The notes beneath the pieces are model-generated. The model saw nothing but the letters and a program-made list of their open reading frames with translations. It had not been told where the DNA came from and searched no databases. DNA of 64,000 bases, from contig CAXKWD010000001.1 in assembly GCA_964059195.1 (NCBI GenBank), forward strand, positions 214,714,484 through 214,778,483, written 5' to 3'. Of this stretch, positions 54,720-63,875 are shown piece after piece (the stretch's first letter is position 1; each line of letters starts with the position of its first letter). The position numbers were made by a program, and so were the translations under genes. The stretch is from Ectobius pallidus (lineage: Eukaryota > Arthropoda > Insecta > Blattodea > Ectobiidae).

Positions 54720-55319
54720 CCGTATTTTACGGACTATAAGAATCTCCGGACCATAAGACGCACTTTGATTTTAGGATGGAAATTTAAAGGAAAAGAAATC
54801 TAATGTGATTCTAAACGAACATTTTTAAAGGGAATAATACACTTCATTGCATAAACAAATTATATCCTTGTACAAGGGAATCAGTGTAAATAACTTCTAA
54901 GTTAAAATCTGCGTTGTACGAAAATCTCTTCTGTACAGGTAAATTTTAACGCAAGTGATTTCTCATGAATGACTGAAAATACTTTTACACCCTCTAACCC
55001 TTAATTCAGCGTACGGTAAATTTAACGGGGCATTGTGTTCATTTAAACCACCCGTCGGAGACAACTCCTTTCGTATAAAATAACTCAACATTCCGTTCTT
55101 TCGCATTGTAGCTTCCCTCGTTTTAAAATTGTGACAAGTGCACTGATGTACAATCTGCACAAAAATTTGTAACTACCTTATTGTTTACAACACCGTGTTT
55201 ATATTTCGGAAATATTTACAATAATATTAATTTTTTATGTACTTCGCATTAGATGCACCCAAATTTCAAGGTTCTGGTTTCAAGGTAAAATAGTGCGTCT
55301 TATAGTCCGTAAAATACGG
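54720..55319. mobile_element. Tc1/mariner-type MITE with CC...GG ends (600 bp)
   Basis: It is flanked by TA on both sides (54718-54719, 55320-55321). The termini CCGTATTTTACGGACTATAA are perfect inverted repeats, then diverged ones (GACGCAC) follow. The terminal sequence belongs to a family widespread in animals. No transposase remains. Confidence 0.8.
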
Positions 55320-55321
55320 TA

Positions 55322-55752
55322 CTAGGGGTAGTATTCAGGCCCATACTCACCATTCTAGGAAGGGGAGGACAAAATGGGTTATGTTATTGAAGAATATTGT
55401 ATTTGGTCCTGATGTGGATTAAAAATCAAATCAAATAAACCGATCAATGATAATTAAAAACGCACAAACACAGCTTTATCGCTCACACAGTTATTTTTTT
55501 ATTATAGTGATGGAATTATGAGAATTTTATAATAGTGTTCATTGTCATAATAACCAATAATTCATTCTCACAAACTCTGCAATTCTGATATGTTAGTTAT
55601 ATATGATCCAAGAGTTAAAAACGGCATTTTATTTTGCGAGTTAGTTATGTCTGTGAGAAAGTGTAGCAATCCTACGTGCAAAATAAAATCATTTTACCAC
55701 GTGTATGATACATTTTTTATAGACAGCCGTTAAAATTTATTAAATAATAATG

Positions 55753-55787
<35 letters not shown>

Positions 55788-56015
55788 AATAAATGTTATA
55801 TTATTGTAATGAATTACACACCGTGGAGTAAGTAATATTGGACCGCACATAGGCCTACAGCTGTTATTCTTTTATGGCTGCCAACTTAAGGAGAACGCTT
55901 TTCACCACGCAAGTATGACGATTTTTGCAATCACCGTGAGAAATTTCACATTAAAGCGTTTTGAATTTTAAAATTTTCAATCTTTTTATCAAACTGAGTC
56001 TATTTAATATATGCG
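55322..56015. other. AT-rich region with (AAT)n tract and one half of a diverged duplication
   Basis: (AAT)n at about 55748-55792. Segment 55520-55600 (ATAGTGTTCATTGTCATAAT, AATTCATTCTCACA, ACTCTGCAATT) recurs at 56465-56535, on the far side of SINE-C. Confidence 0.5.
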
Positions 56016-56025
56016 AATAACTAAC

Positions 56026-56451
56026 GTTCGCTCCTTTAACGCAGCGGGCCCGGGTTCGATTCCTGGTTGGGACAAGTTATCTAGGTGGGGTTTTTTCTGG
56101 GGGTTTCCTCACCTGTGAGACAAATGTCGGGTAACTTTAGGGTCTTGTTGTGGTTCCCAGATATCATCTGGCCGTCATTATCATCTTCATCCCATCCTCG
56201 CCTTGTTTGGAGTGAGTGTGTGTGTGTGTGAATGGTGTGTCTCGTCCTGTGTGTTCGTGTTGTCTGAGAGGTGGTCCCGGCACTGGGCTAATCACTCGTC
56301 CGGGGAGGCCCTCCATGCCCTTGTCTGGTCAAAAAAGTATGTATGTGATCCAAAGCTAATCCCTCTCCCGACAGGTCGCGGCCCTGTAAGTCCCGGGCGG
56401 CTTGGGTCGCTTAAATCCTAAAAGGGAGAGGTAAAACTAAGAGAAAGAAAC
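56026..56451 (+). mobile_element. tRNA-derived SINE-C with 10-bp target duplication
   Basis: 5-prime-truncated tRNA-like head ending in B box GGGTTCGATTCCTGG. The body has GGTTTCCTCACCTGTGAGAC and a TGTGTGTG tract, and the tail is purine-rich. The duplication AATAACTAAC lies at 56016-56025 and 56452-56461. The 72-codon frame through it is not a gene. Confidence 0.85.
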
Positions 56452-56461
56452 AATAACTAAC

Positions 56462-57123
56462 AGAATTTTCTAATAGTGTTCGTTGTTATAAATGTACGAT
56501 AATTCATTCTGACATACTCTGCAATTTTTATCTGTTTTCAATGAAACTCATGTGCTAGATAGAATTAACTATAAGAGTATTTCCATGTAAAGTAGTCAAA
56601 GTTGGTAACCGTGGAGTGTTACAATTTTATACCACGCAGTGGCAAATTTTTCTCATTCTAATAATTAATATTATCTACCGTTAAAAGCGCTTCTTTTTCC
56701 TTTGATTGCCTAAAAAGATGTTAATATGAGCAAAAAGAATGATTAATGTAAGGACGCATATGGAAGGGAATAAACAGGAAAATGATAACACAGCTTCATT
56801 GAAAAGTGGAGATATCTTAAAGAATCAGAGGAAGCCCTTTGTATGAAACCAGGGCAGTCGTTATCAGTGCATCAGTCACAGCTTCTATGAGATGCTAATT
56901 AAGGCACGTGTTCTTTTCAAGTCGCTGATTAACTCACAGAAGTAAAGAACTTAATTAAGGACTTCATAAAAACGTTTTGCTGCGAAACTAACACCGTCTC
57001 ACCTTACCCAATGAATTCAAAGCTCTTATCCTGACACGTGATATGGCGAAGTGAGGTGTTATAGCGAACCTCTAAACTTTGAAACATGTCTCGAGTGGTT
57101 GTGTGGCTAGTTGCAGCAAGCTC
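56462..57123. other. partly unique region
   Basis: After the duplication noted at 55520 the stretch 56740-57100 looks unique. It contains ATGCTAATTAAGGCACGTG and a second ACACGTGAT, that is homeodomain-type and E-box-type words. No gene; regulatory function is speculative. Confidence 0.3.
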
Positions 57124-57555
57124 ATGCCCGGTTTCTACAAACTAGTGAATTACCTATGGGTAAATTGTCCATGGACAAATTAGTTCCATTTAACCTACAA
57201 TGATATAATGAGCAAGGCCTTGGAGTTGTACAGTTAATTTAATTCAGAAGGCTTTGATTCTCATTGTTTAAATATTACTATTGATCCTATGAAAGGTTAA
57301 ATTTTATCCAGCCATCCATGAAAGGATAAATTAACCCGAAGATTTACCCTTGGAAAGATCTAGCCCGAGTTTGTTGGAACATTTTTTCTGTCATTTTCAT
57401 ATTTACCCAGAGGACATTTATCTAGAAACTCGCCACAAGTGTATGTGATTGCTATCTTTAAATTATTTGTGTTTGTGTGGTGTTATTTGTGTGTAAATTC
57501 TGTCCATTGGATAATTTACCCATAGGTAATTCGCGAGTTTATAGAAACCGGCCAT
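57124..57555. mobile_element. MITE with about 50-bp TIRs (430 bp)
   Basis: GCCCGGTTTCTACAAACT, then GAATTACCTATGGGTAAATT, are mirrored at the right end with about 88% identity. The flanking duplication is short (CAT or AT). No ORF. Confidence 0.75.
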
Positions 57556-57683
57556 AATTCCAAGAATTAATCTCGAAGCTTCGCTACTGGATCAGCAGAA
57601 AATTCTAAGTCAGGGCCCTGTTTCTTAGAACTTTTACACTGATATTATTAGCAAATACATAATACTAATAATAAAAAAAAAGG

Positions 57684-57956
57684 TAAAGTGGTCCCTATGC
57701 AGGCCATGGAGGCCCAGAGGGTTCCAGGAGGTTGAAGCTCTCAGATTTTGGACATTCGGCACATGAAGGTGGTAAGGATGTCAGCCTTACGCACCGGCCG
57801 CCTTTACCCCCAGGATTGCTCCTGGTACTCATTTTTGTTAGAGGCTGAGTCGACCCCAGGGCCATAGTGCCACCAGAAGGATTAGGCCAATTGAAAAACT
57901 CCAAGGACCTCATCGGGGATCAAACCCTCGACCTTCCGGCTTATAGCGCAGCGGCA
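57684..57956 (-). mobile_element. SINE-B, copy 2
   Basis: Minus-strand B-box-like GGTTTGATCCCCG, the same body as copy 1, and the tail TTTACC. The head is truncated at the A box. The upstream neighbour sequence GCAAATACATAAT (57650) matches the base pattern after copy 3. Confidence 0.8.
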
Positions 57957-58221
57957 TTAGTTATAGGAAATTGCAAATGTTATGCAAGACACCACACACC
58001 ACGTAATGGCCAGTGTACGAGGGAGATTGCAGCAAATTGTTAATGGAAGGCATCTCAAGGACACCGTATTCAAAAAGTAAGACCAGAATTGCAAATCCAA
58101 GACTAAGACATTAAAAAATGTTCAATGTAGCTTATTTATTTATTTGTTAAATAAATGTGTTACATGGTTTTGAAAATGGGAAACGATAAATGCTGCACCC
58201 TGTATATCCCTATTTTAAGCT

Positions 58222-58514
58222 TATGGTAAAAAAGGTAAAGTGATCCCCAAACAGGCCATGGAGGTTGAGGCTCCCAGATTTTGGACATTCGGCACGTGAA
58301 GGTGGTAAGGTTGTCAGCCTTACGCTCAGCCGCCTTTACCCTCAGGATTGCTCCTGGTACTCATTTCTGTTAGAGGCTGAGTCGATCCCAGGGCCATAGT
58401 GCCACCAGAAGGATTAGGCAAATTGAAAAACTCCAATGACCTCATCGGGAATCGAACCCGCGATCTTCCAGTTTGTAGCGCAGCGCCTCAACCACTACGC
58501 TACGGCGTACCCCA
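58222..58514 (-). mobile_element. SINE-B, copy 3 (full tRNA-like head)
   Basis: On the minus strand GGGGTACGCCGTAGCGTAGT, then GTTGAGGCGCTGCGCTAC supply the A-box region, and GGGTTCGATTCCCG the B box. The body matches copies 1 and 2 and ends in TTTACC repeats. The 71-codon plus-strand frame is antisense to it. Confidence 0.85.
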
Positions 58515-58687
58515 AATACATAATTATAGGTACTGGTTGTTATTATTAGTCTTCTGTTTCATAAAAATATTTTATAATAATATAAGTTATGAGTTCATGA
58601 CTCTAAATTATTAGTAGGCCTAAATATTGCTAATATTATTAGTAAACTGTTTCATAGACTGCAAAACTAGTAAAATTTACTGATAAT

Positions 58688-59639
58688 TAGGGACCGGATT
58701 TTTAGGTTTTTAAAAACACTGTTTTAGGTTTTCCATTAGGTGAAATAGTTTTTTTTAGGTTTTTTTGTCCAAAATATAGTTTTCTGGTAGAATAATTGGT
58801 TTAATGAATTTGAATGTGCTACATAGGATTCAATACATAATACTTGTAAAATTTAACTTTATAAAATTGACTTAAATTTGTGTAAACTTGCTTTAGGACA
58901 ATATTATAAAATTGGAGAAAGAAAGCATAAACGATCAAAAGATACAGTGAAAATAAGATTGCCTCACATTCCCTGGTTACAGTATATCCCTAAATATCTT
59001 TCAAGATTCTCAACTGTGAGTTGTATTGAATGACAACGTCTGTCATATACAGCATATACAGAGCTCAAGAAGAAGAAGAAGAAATCCAGGTCGTCGCCAA
59101 TCCACTGCCGTAATAAACTCGATTTCATTTGTTTTGGCATAATTAACACGTCTTCTTAAAACGCACAGTGTGGCCACTCAGTATGAATAACAGGGAAGTA
59201 CTAAAGGCAAACAAGCGCTTTAAAACACAGAAATCTATATCCTTTTTCATACACGGCAACAATGGTTGTTCGTACGAATATTTTAAAAGGAATACGCCGG
59301 TACTCTTACACTGCCTCTCTTGATACTGTCCATCCTAGACGACAATGGGTTGAACGAAACGCTGGTGGTATTAATTTCAACCCGCCAAAAATTATTGTCT
59401 CTCCGCAAAATGTCGATTTCTCAACCGACAAACAAAAAAGAAAAAAAGTAGCCTAAATTAGATATTTTAGGTTTTATATCCCGTTTAGGTATATTTAGGT
59501 TTTTATACCCTATTTAGGTATTTTTAGGTGCCACAGAATTAATGTGAATCCTATGAACATGATTCGAAAAAATGTATGAGCAGTTTTTGTTTTGGAAGTA
59601 AGAGAAAAAATAGGTAAAAACCTAAGAATCCGGTTCCTA
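58688..59639. mobile_element. hAT-type element H4, copy 2 (952 bp)
   Basis: Same termini as copy 1 with a perfect 8-bp duplication CTGATAAT (58680-58687, 59640-59647). It carries a private (AAG)n stretch and a local deletion around 59030-59110. It serves as the empty-site control for TAGGCCTA at 29296. Confidence 0.9.
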
Positions 59640-59647
59640 CTGATAAT

Positions 59648-60007
59648 ATTAGGTGCTTTTCTGTAAGTGTATTTGAACCAATAAGTTATATTGTAATTCA
59701 GATTTCGTGATCTTAAATCTGTGGAAAATGAATCACTCTGATTCAATTATCAATTTGGAGAAAGCTTAAATTCGCTATCAAAGGAATTTTTTGTCATAAC
59801 AAGTTTGTAGGGTTTGAGGTTAGATTTTAGTACACAAGTCTACTGCTACCTTGAATAAGTGCCTGACTTCGCGGGCTGCAAAAAATCCGACCTGATACAG
59901 TTTTTCCATTTTCTCTCTTGTATTTATCCCACTATTTCAAATTACGCTGGCAAAAACTCTGTCGAGGTACAATTGCTGTAATTCGGTCACATGACATATA
60001 CGCTACT
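59648..60007. other. no feature recognised
   Basis: Nothing is supported on either strand. Confidence 0.25.
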
Positions 60008-60622
60008 AGCAGGTGCCCGCGGCTTCGCCCGCGATTACTTACTCAACTGCTAGACATTGTGTTTAAATCATTTATTTAACAGAAAAGTAATTAAAACATT
60101 ACATTTATTAACACTGAAATCGTTTTTACATAAATTACAGGAATTAAATAATTTTACTCTTAATTATATAATGTTTAACGTTAAAAATATAAATAAACAA
60201 ACGAACAAAACGAATTATATGCTGCGATATGGGCATACAAATTCCAAATGAAACGATTAAAATCAACCAGAGTCATGAACCTTACCAAAATCATGTATAA
60301 ACAATTATATTATTACGGTTGTCAAGTCTCGTTTCATTTATTTCCAAAGCCTTATGTGAAGACTGCCAACAATACTATTGTCAAGTGAACTGTGATTTGG
60401 ATTGGATAATTCTGTGTAAAAAGGGATTAAGAATTCTCAAAAACATTTAATTTTTGGCATTTAAAATAAAAAAAATTCAAAATCCTTTCTTAGTGAGCAC
60501 TTACATTATGAAACGAAGGTACTGTCAAAATTCCAAGTCTCTACCTATTATACTTTAGGCTCTACGTTGATTCTCTGTCAGTCAGTCAGTCAGGACAAAG
60601 CCTTTTATATATATAGAGATTG
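60008..60622 (+). repeat. interspersed repeat family G, copy 5
   Basis: It begins CAGGTGCCCGCGGCTTCGCC. It ends CAGTCAGTCAGTCAGGACAA and CCTTTTATATATATAGAG. It matches 24556-25138 at both ends. Confidence 0.75.
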
Positions 60623-60886
60623 CAATATTCTCTAATCGGTTTCCCACCCCGCATAACATCGGTGCAGCTTTGAATCACTCTGTATAAACGTTATAGGCTT
60701 AACTATTAGAATTCAACCTTGAATATTATAGATGGATAAATTAAAATGAAGTAAAATACAGAACTGATTAAAGTGGAAAGGATAAAAGCGTTTAATTGAG
60801 CATTAAGAGTTGATTATGAACAGAAACTGCTCAGAGTTTTATAGCCGCTCATTAACTGCAGATCCTCGTGATTACCGTATATAATT
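60623..60886 (+). promoter_or_regulatory. upstream region and TATA box of the pacifastin gene
   Basis: Unique sequence directly after a family-G repeat. GTATATAATT at 60878-60887 is a TATA-like element. About 33 bases downstream, TTCACTTT (A at about 60914) resembles an initiator. If used, the 5-prime leader would be very short and translation would start at the third in-frame ATG (60923). Confidence 0.4.
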
Positions 60887-60922
60887 ATGCGCTCTCAGAT
60901 GTGCAACTGTTTCACTTTAGCT

Positions 60923-60968
60923 ATGGCGCTACACACCCTCTTTCTGCTCTTGGCGATACTCCTGTCCT
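60923..60968 (+). CDS. pacifastin-like protease inhibitor, exon 1 (signal peptide)
   Basis: Exon 1 encodes MALHTLFLLLAILLS and the first base of the next codon, then a strong donor GTAAGTAC at 60969. Two earlier in-frame ATGs (60887 and 60899) would add MRSQMCNCFTLA. The 60923 start is preferred because it gives a compact hydrophobic signal sequence and lies just after the likely cap site. Spliced (phase 1) to exon 2 at 62968, the precursor is 61 aa. The splice is a prediction from sequence, without transcript support. Confidence 0.7.
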
Positions 60969-61022
60969 GTAAGTACTTTTTCACAATTACTAAAATTCAC
61001 TTTCTGCAACGACGTTAATAAG

Positions 61023-61639
61023 TAGACCTGGGATTTTAGGCTCTAAAAAAATTAGTTTTAGGCTTTTAAAACAAGTAAATAGGCTTTTACAAGAGAAAAT
61101 AGGCACTTAAAATATGCTTTAAAATGTGTAAATAGATAGAAATTAGACATTAAAAAATTACATTAATCACTTAATCTATAACATGGTACTTTTTTCCACT
61201 GCAAGAAACGTGGTCTTAACTGCAAAATTAGGCATCACGAACTATATTGACTTAAACAGAAGTTCTTTCACTGGTGACGACACAGTACTCATTCCCCTTA
61301 ATCCCCCCTCCCCCGTCAGTCAGCATTCCTTTAGCGACAATTGTTTGGAATAATCAAGATTCTATGAAAAACCTACCTCTCCTGTTCTGATTTTCATTTA
61401 GGGGTGTCCATTATAAGATTTTAAAAATTACAGAAGTTGGCGTTGAATTTCAATGTACAAAATAGGCATTTTAGGCACTAAAATAGTAAAATAGGCTCTA
61501 AACGTCCGAATAGGCATTTCAGGGCACTATAAAACTCTATAAATGTAAGTGATTTATCATGAAACGTCCACATATTAAAAAAAATTCATGTTATTTCACA
61601 AGGAACAAAATAGGCATTTGCCTTAAAATCCCAGGTCTA
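61023..61639. mobile_element. hAT-type element H8, copy 2 (617 bp), intronic
   Basis: The termini TAGACCTGGGATTTTAGG and TTAAAATCCCAGGTCTA. It has perfect 8-bp duplication TTAATAAG (61015-61022, 61640-61647). Inverted relative to the copy at 50306. Confidence 0.9.
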
Positions 61640-61650
61640 TTAATAAGTTA

Positions 61651-62190
61651 CGAGGCGTCCAGAAAGTAAGTCTCCCTGGGACCGTTTACAGAAACAAAAC
61701 ACAATTTCATGAAAATATTTATTGCAACTGATACAGCAGGTGTTCAGCCATTTTTCAACATATTCGCCACCGGAGACATTTTTCATTCCGTGGGGCCAAC
61801 GTTTGTATACCTGTGTCGGAGAAGTCTCCCGCTTGGGATTTGAACCACTGTGTGGCAACCATTTCTGCCTCTTTCATTCCCTATCGTTTCTTGAGGTGTA
61901 GGAAAAGATGAAAATCACTGGGAACGAGATTCGGGTTGTAGAGTGGATTTTTAAACACCTCCCAGCAAACCTCCGACAGAAGTTCGGCACCTCCAGCCCG
62001 GACCTCTCTCCCAGTGATATCCATATTTTTCTACACCTCAACAAATGATAGGGAATGACAGAGAAGAGGAAATGGTTGTCACACTGTGGTTCAAATCTCA
62101 AGCGACAGGAATTCAAAAGTTGGTCCCACGGTATAACAAACACTGTTAATTCCGGTGGCGAATTTTTTTAAAATTACTGAACACTTGCAT
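61651..62190. mobile_element. mariner-derived foldback element, copy 2
   Basis: It has the same head-to-head design as 23083-24524 but without the nested insertions. Left end CGAGGCGTCCAGAAAGTAAG sits at a TA. The left half on the minus strand and the right half on the plus strand both read outward as mariner C-termini (plus strand near 62105: QKLVPRYNKH). The right end is truncated at about 62190. Frames on the minus strand across it are composite artefacts. Confidence 0.65.
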
Positions 62191-62355
62191 CATTATAAAG
62201 ACTAGTACACTCCCCACTTAGGCCTACATGCAAATCCGCGTATGGCATTCAGAAAGATCCGAATTCCATGTTGGCTAACTCATTTTTGTGAAATGTTTTA
62301 TACTCATAGAAGGCCTAGTAAAATAAAAGCGGTGATGTTGGAATATAGGAATATA

Positions 62356-62563
62356 CGAGGGCTGTTCAGAAAGGAACAGACGTTTTGAAATAAAAAATTT
62401 ACAAATTTAAAAAAAATATATATTACATGCATTTTGAAGGTAGACTCTTATGTTATTTTTCTATATAATCGCCATTCAAATTAAGGCATTTATCATACCG
62501 TGGCACAAGCTTTTCGATGCCCTCTCTGTAGAAATCCGCCGCCTGCGATTCCAACCATTTCAG
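62356..62563 (-). mobile_element. mariner 3-prime end fragment
   Basis: It begins after a TA with CGAGGGCTGTTCAGAAAGG, a mariner-type terminal repeat, and ends abruptly at 62563 inside the transposase gene. Confidence 0.75.
62453..62563 (-). pseudogene. mariner transposase C-terminus (36 codons and stop)
   Basis: The minus strand reads LKWLESQAADFYREGIEKL then VPRYDKCLNLNGDYIEK and stop, without any disruption. This is the conserved mariner C-terminal block (LVPRYDKCLN...GDYIEK). The catalytic D,D,D residues are absent because the rest of the gene is missing. Confidence 0.8.
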
Positions 62564-62967
62564 ACAATTTATTGGGAAAAGTGTTTCAAAAAAGCTTTAG
62601 ACTTTTTGTAATGTGCAATTCGTGCAGAAAATTAAAACAAAATCTTTAAAGCCCTTTTCGAGAAAATCGAGAAAATGAAATTATCTTCAAGTAGAATGAT
62701 TGTCAAAATCAAGAAGCTATGGTCTCGAAGCTATGGCCTAACACAGTGTGATCCAACCCGCGGCCACCTATTCATTTTTGTTCTTCTGGATAACACATTT
62801 TATTTTACATATAGTTCGTTTATGTAATACGTTTTCTTTCTGGAATGTCTCTGGCCCTCACATTCCTATACTAAAGTTTGATTGGCCCTCGGGTAGCTAA
62901 AGGTCGGACCACAATGGCCTAATAGATCGAAGGATATCGGCTTAATATTTTCTATTGTGTATTGCAG

Positions 62968-63107
62968 TGTCTATTGCGTTCAGAGTGCCGAAAAACCACC
63001 GTCTGTACTGCAATCCGGGCGAGAAACGGACCATCCTGTGCATGACCTGCCAGTGTGATAAGACTGGAATGGACGAAGAATGCAGCCTGGCCTCCTGCGG
63101 ACTCTAA
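62968..63107 (+). CDS. pacifastin-like protease inhibitor, exon 2 (mature peptide)
   Basis: Exon 2 completes the signal peptide (SIA, probable cleavage before FRV) and encodes a 42-residue mature peptide with one pacifastin domain. The six cysteines follow C-x9-C-M-T-C-x-C-x3-G-x4-C-S-x3-C, matching the family spacing C-x(9-12)-C-N-x-C-x-C-x(2-3)-G-x(3-6)-C-T-x3-C. Family members inhibit serine proteases extracellularly, for example in haemolymph. The reactive bond by analogy is Leu-Ala in CSLASC, which suggests chymotrypsin- or elastase-like targets. Oddities: the conserved Asn after the second Cys is Met, and the conserved Thr after the fifth Cys is Ser; both normally brace the binding loop. 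Most insect precursors carry several domains; this has one. The stop is followed 20 bases later by AATAAA. Confidence 0.8.
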
Positions 63108-63127
63108 TAGCCATGTTGCCATGATTA

Positions 63128-63133
63128 AATAAA
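63128..63133 (+). terminator. poly(A) signal of the pacifastin gene
   Basis: ATTAAATAAA begins 17 bases after the stop codon (AATAAA at 63128), giving a very short 3-prime UTR. A GT/T-rich stretch follows at 63150. Confidence 0.6.
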
Positions 63134-63380
63134 TATATTGCAAATGACGGCTTTGGCTTTATTACAAGCGAAAGGGATACCTACAGTATTTTTCAAATGG
63201 GAAGCGTTTTGTTCTTCTCCTTGCTTAGATACGCGGTCCAATCAGAGACGGCGAGACGGAAGGAAGACCCTTCCTGATAGCGGTACTCCTTTAGCTCATA
63301 CACGTGATTGGCGGTGAAGGAAAACGCTTCCCATTTGAAAAATACTGTAGATACCTCTATATCTCCAAACTGTCAATGAC
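63134..63380. repeat. inverted repeat element downstream of pacifastin
   Basis: ACAGTATTTTTCAAATGGGA then AGCGTTTT (63184-63211) is mirrored by AAAACGCTTCCCATTTGAAA then AATACTGT (63322-63349). This gives a roughly 165-bp element with about 28-bp perfect arms and GATACCT / AGATACCT at the edges. Confidence 0.75.
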
Positions 63381-63610
63381 TAACACCGAAATATTTTACA
63401 TAGACAAGCAACTTTTATTAGGAGGTTCTTGCTCTATGGATTCAATTTTTCCCGTTACAGCATAAAATCTCCCAGGGCATGGCGGCCACTGACTTCTAAC
63501 ATTTTAAAAAAAATGCAAAACAAAGGAACATTGTTGTTAACACTGGAGTAATGAATAAAAAACAAATACAGTGGCTGCCAGTCATGTGATTACTCTGTAA
63601 ATTTTGCAGA
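63381..63610. mobile_element. element R6, left-part copy
   Basis: AACACCGAAATATTTTACAT, AGACAAGCAACTTTTATTA and the AACACTGGAGTAATGAATAA site match the R6 left half. It lacks the LINE insertion and is cut at 63610 by SINE-B. Confidence 0.7.
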
Positions 63611-63704
63611 TTTACCACCTTCATGTTCCGAATGTCCAAAACCTGGGAGCCTCAGCCTCCTGGAACCCTCTGGGTCTGTATAGGGAACACTTTACTTTAC
63701 TTTA
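63611..63704 (+). mobile_element. SINE-B tail fragment, plus strand
   Basis: TTTACCACCTTCATGTTCCG, CTGGGAGCCTCAGCCTCCTG and ACACTTTACTTTACTTTAC form the last third of SINE-B in sense orientation. Confidence 0.7.
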
Positions 63705-63793
63705 CAACCTACATACACAGTAAGCCTATATCATAATAAACAATTTTTTTGGTCGCTTCGGTTAAAAGTGTTTCGGATAATAGAGGTTCTCCT

Positions 63794-63798
<5 letters not shown>

Positions 63799-63848
<50 letters not shown>

Positions 63849-63875
63849 TACTACTACTATTATCATCATCAACAT
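63799..63875. repeat. (ATT)n microsatellite grading into ACT/ATC triplets
   Basis: About 16 ATT triplets, then ACT and ATC triplets. The two overlapping frames (poly-Leu and poly-Tyr) are artefacts. The remaining bases to 64000 show nothing recognisable. Confidence 0.9.

Larger units (their letters stand above)
60969..62967 (+). other. intron of the pacifastin gene, largely transposons
   Basis: 1999 bp, GT...AG, phase 1, with the acceptor TTTTCTATTGTGTATTGCAG. It contains hAT H8 (61023-61639), a mariner foldback (61651-62190), a mariner C-terminal fragment (62356-62563) and an R4 piece (62575-62745). Little more than the first 50 and last 220 bp look like ancestral intron. Confidence 0.7.

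Noticed and set aside
56203..58614. ORFs of about 70 codons at 56203, 57695 and 58399
   Set aside because: They lie inside SINE-C and SINE-B copies and match the body of those repeats on one strand or the other.
61640..62143. Two minus-strand ORFs taken together as a transposase gene
   Set aside because: Only one half is in coding orientation; the other is the reverse complement of the same C-terminal text in a foldback element.
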